From positions 1 through 6,578 of the forward strand of contig CAZXVW010000219.1 of NCBI GenBank assembly GCA_964644025.1: a stretch of 6,578 nucleotides of DNA, read 5' to 3'. Shown one piece after another: positions 5,936 through 6,578 of this stretch. The number at the start of each line of letters is the position of its first letter. Within the stretch, counting starts at the first letter, position 1. The DNA is from CAZXVW01 sp964644025. Its GTDB lineage: Bacteria > Acidobacteriota > Terriglobia > Bryobacterales > Bryobacteraceae. Position numbers and translations under genes: made by a program. The notes below the pieces were generated by a model. That model saw only the letters and a list, made by a program, of their open reading frames with translations, did no database searches and was not told where the DNA came from.

Positions 5936-6578
5936 AACGTCTTCCAGAACTTCCGCAGGCTCTCCCGGTCCGGGATGGGCAGGCGCTTGTCCACCGGCAA
6001 CAGCTCCGGGAACTTCGCGTGCGGCTCGGTCTGGTACCAGTAACCGACCGAGGAGTAGTCGTTGGCCTCGACGTTGCCGTGCCCGTGCTCGATGGTCACC
6101 TTGATCGAGCGGGTGAACATCACCGGATCTTCGATGTGGTAGCGGTACATGGTCCACTTGCCCGAATAAGGGGCCGGGCCATCAGTCGGGCCGGCCAGCG
6201 AGATGCCGTGGTAGGGCATCGAATTGTGCCCGCCGGGATAGCCCCAGGCGGCGCAGAAGTAGTCCTCGGTGCCGGTCCCTACCAGCGAGGGTTTCTCCTC
6301 GCCGTCAATGAAGATCATGTCGTCGCCCTCGCCGAACCAGCCGAAGTTGGGGATCGGGTTGATCTGATCAATGGAGAGGTTGCAGCCCACGTAGTGGCCC
6401 CGGCCGGTGGCTTGCAGGATCACGTAATTGTATTTCCCGTCGAGATTGACTACCTCGTTCGTTGTCTTGAAACTCGCCCGGTCACTCAAGTCCATCGTGG
6501 CCCTGGTCGGGTTCTCCCGCCGCCATTGTGCGTGAAATCGAAGCGCATCGGGCGCCAGCTCCGGGTACTCTTCGTAGT
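5932..6578 (-). CDS. DUF2961 / GH172-family glycoside hydrolase-like protein, N-terminus outside window
   Basis: The 214 visible residues run to a TAA at 5934-5932; the reading frame stays open to the right edge. An internal ATG at 6495 is not the likely start, because the residues before it (YEEYPEL, then RFHAQWRRENPT) are typical of DUF2961 proteins. Numbered from that Met, GWFGEGDDM (52-60) and GTGTEDYF (73-80) are the family hallmarks. E56 and E77 are 21 residues apart, the same separation as the nucleophile and acid/base glutamates reported for a bifidobacterial GH172 enzyme. GH172 enzymes cleave fructofuranose or arabinofuranose linkages, usually in polysaccharides or difructose anhydrides. 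Secretion cannot be judged without the N-terminus. Family call is strong; the sugar is unknown. Convergent overlap with the HpnA-like gene leaves no room for a terminator between them. Confidence 0.88.
   Translation of the reverse strand, partial: YEEYPELAPDALRFHAQWRRENPTRATMDLSDRASFKTTNEVVNLDGKYNYVILQATGRGHYVGCNLSIDQINPIPNFGWFGEGDDMIFIDGEEKPSLVGTGTEDYFCAAWGYPGGHNSMPYHGISLAGPTDGPAPYSGKWTMYRYHIEDPVMFTRSIKVTIEHGHGNVEANDYSSVGYWYQTEPHAKFPELLPVDKRLPIPDRESLRKFWKTF

Noticed and set aside
5351..6157. Minus-strand open frame spanning the HpnA-like gene end and the GH172 gene end
   Set aside because: It overlaps both real genes out of frame and has no recognisable domain.
6493..6495. ATG as the start of the GH172-like gene
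   Set aside because: The frame continues upstream to the window edge with residues typical of the family, so this is an internal methionine.

Overview
The window is GC-rich bacterial chromosomal DNA, densely packed with six protein genes and no RNA genes, mobile elements or CRISPR. An acidobacterium of the Solibacter/Bryobacter type is my best guess. That rests on the style of the genes: twin-arginine-exported sugar-isomerase-like and aldo/keto reductase proteins, a DUF2961/GH172 protein, and a methyltransferase type I associate with that group. It is inference, not a measured placement.

Left part, minus strand: (a) 1-1323, a radical SAM protein cut off at its C-terminus by the window edge, resembling the archaeal tetraether lipid synthase (Tes, MJ0619 family); (b) a 176-base gap with a plausible promoter and small inverted repeats; (c) 1500-2594, a Tat-exported protein of the UxuA (mannonate dehydratase) TIM-barrel family; (d) 2741-3898, a Tat-exported aldo/keto reductase with a C-terminal pair of [4Fe-4S] motifs. 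The last two are co-directional, reductase first, and could form one transcription unit acting on a sugar acid or similar compound outside the cytoplasm.

Right part: after a 44-base divergent gap, two plus-strand genes follow: 3943-4878, a class I SAM-dependent methyltransferase, and 4946-5935, an NAD(P)-dependent extended SDR closely resembling the hopanoid-associated sugar epimerase/dihydroflavonol-4-reductase group (HpnA-like). They meet, stop codon over stop codon, a minus-strand DUF2961/GH172 glycosidase-like gene (5932-6578) whose N-terminus lies beyond the right edge.

The most interesting item is the Tes-like radical SAM gene. Tes joins the tails of two membrane lipids in archaea, and bacterial relatives are candidates for making membrane-spanning lipids such as those of Acidobacteria. 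The HpnA-like and methyltransferase genes nearby could also belong to envelope or lipid chemistry, but they lie on the opposite strand behind two sugar-type genes, so a functional link is only a suggestion.
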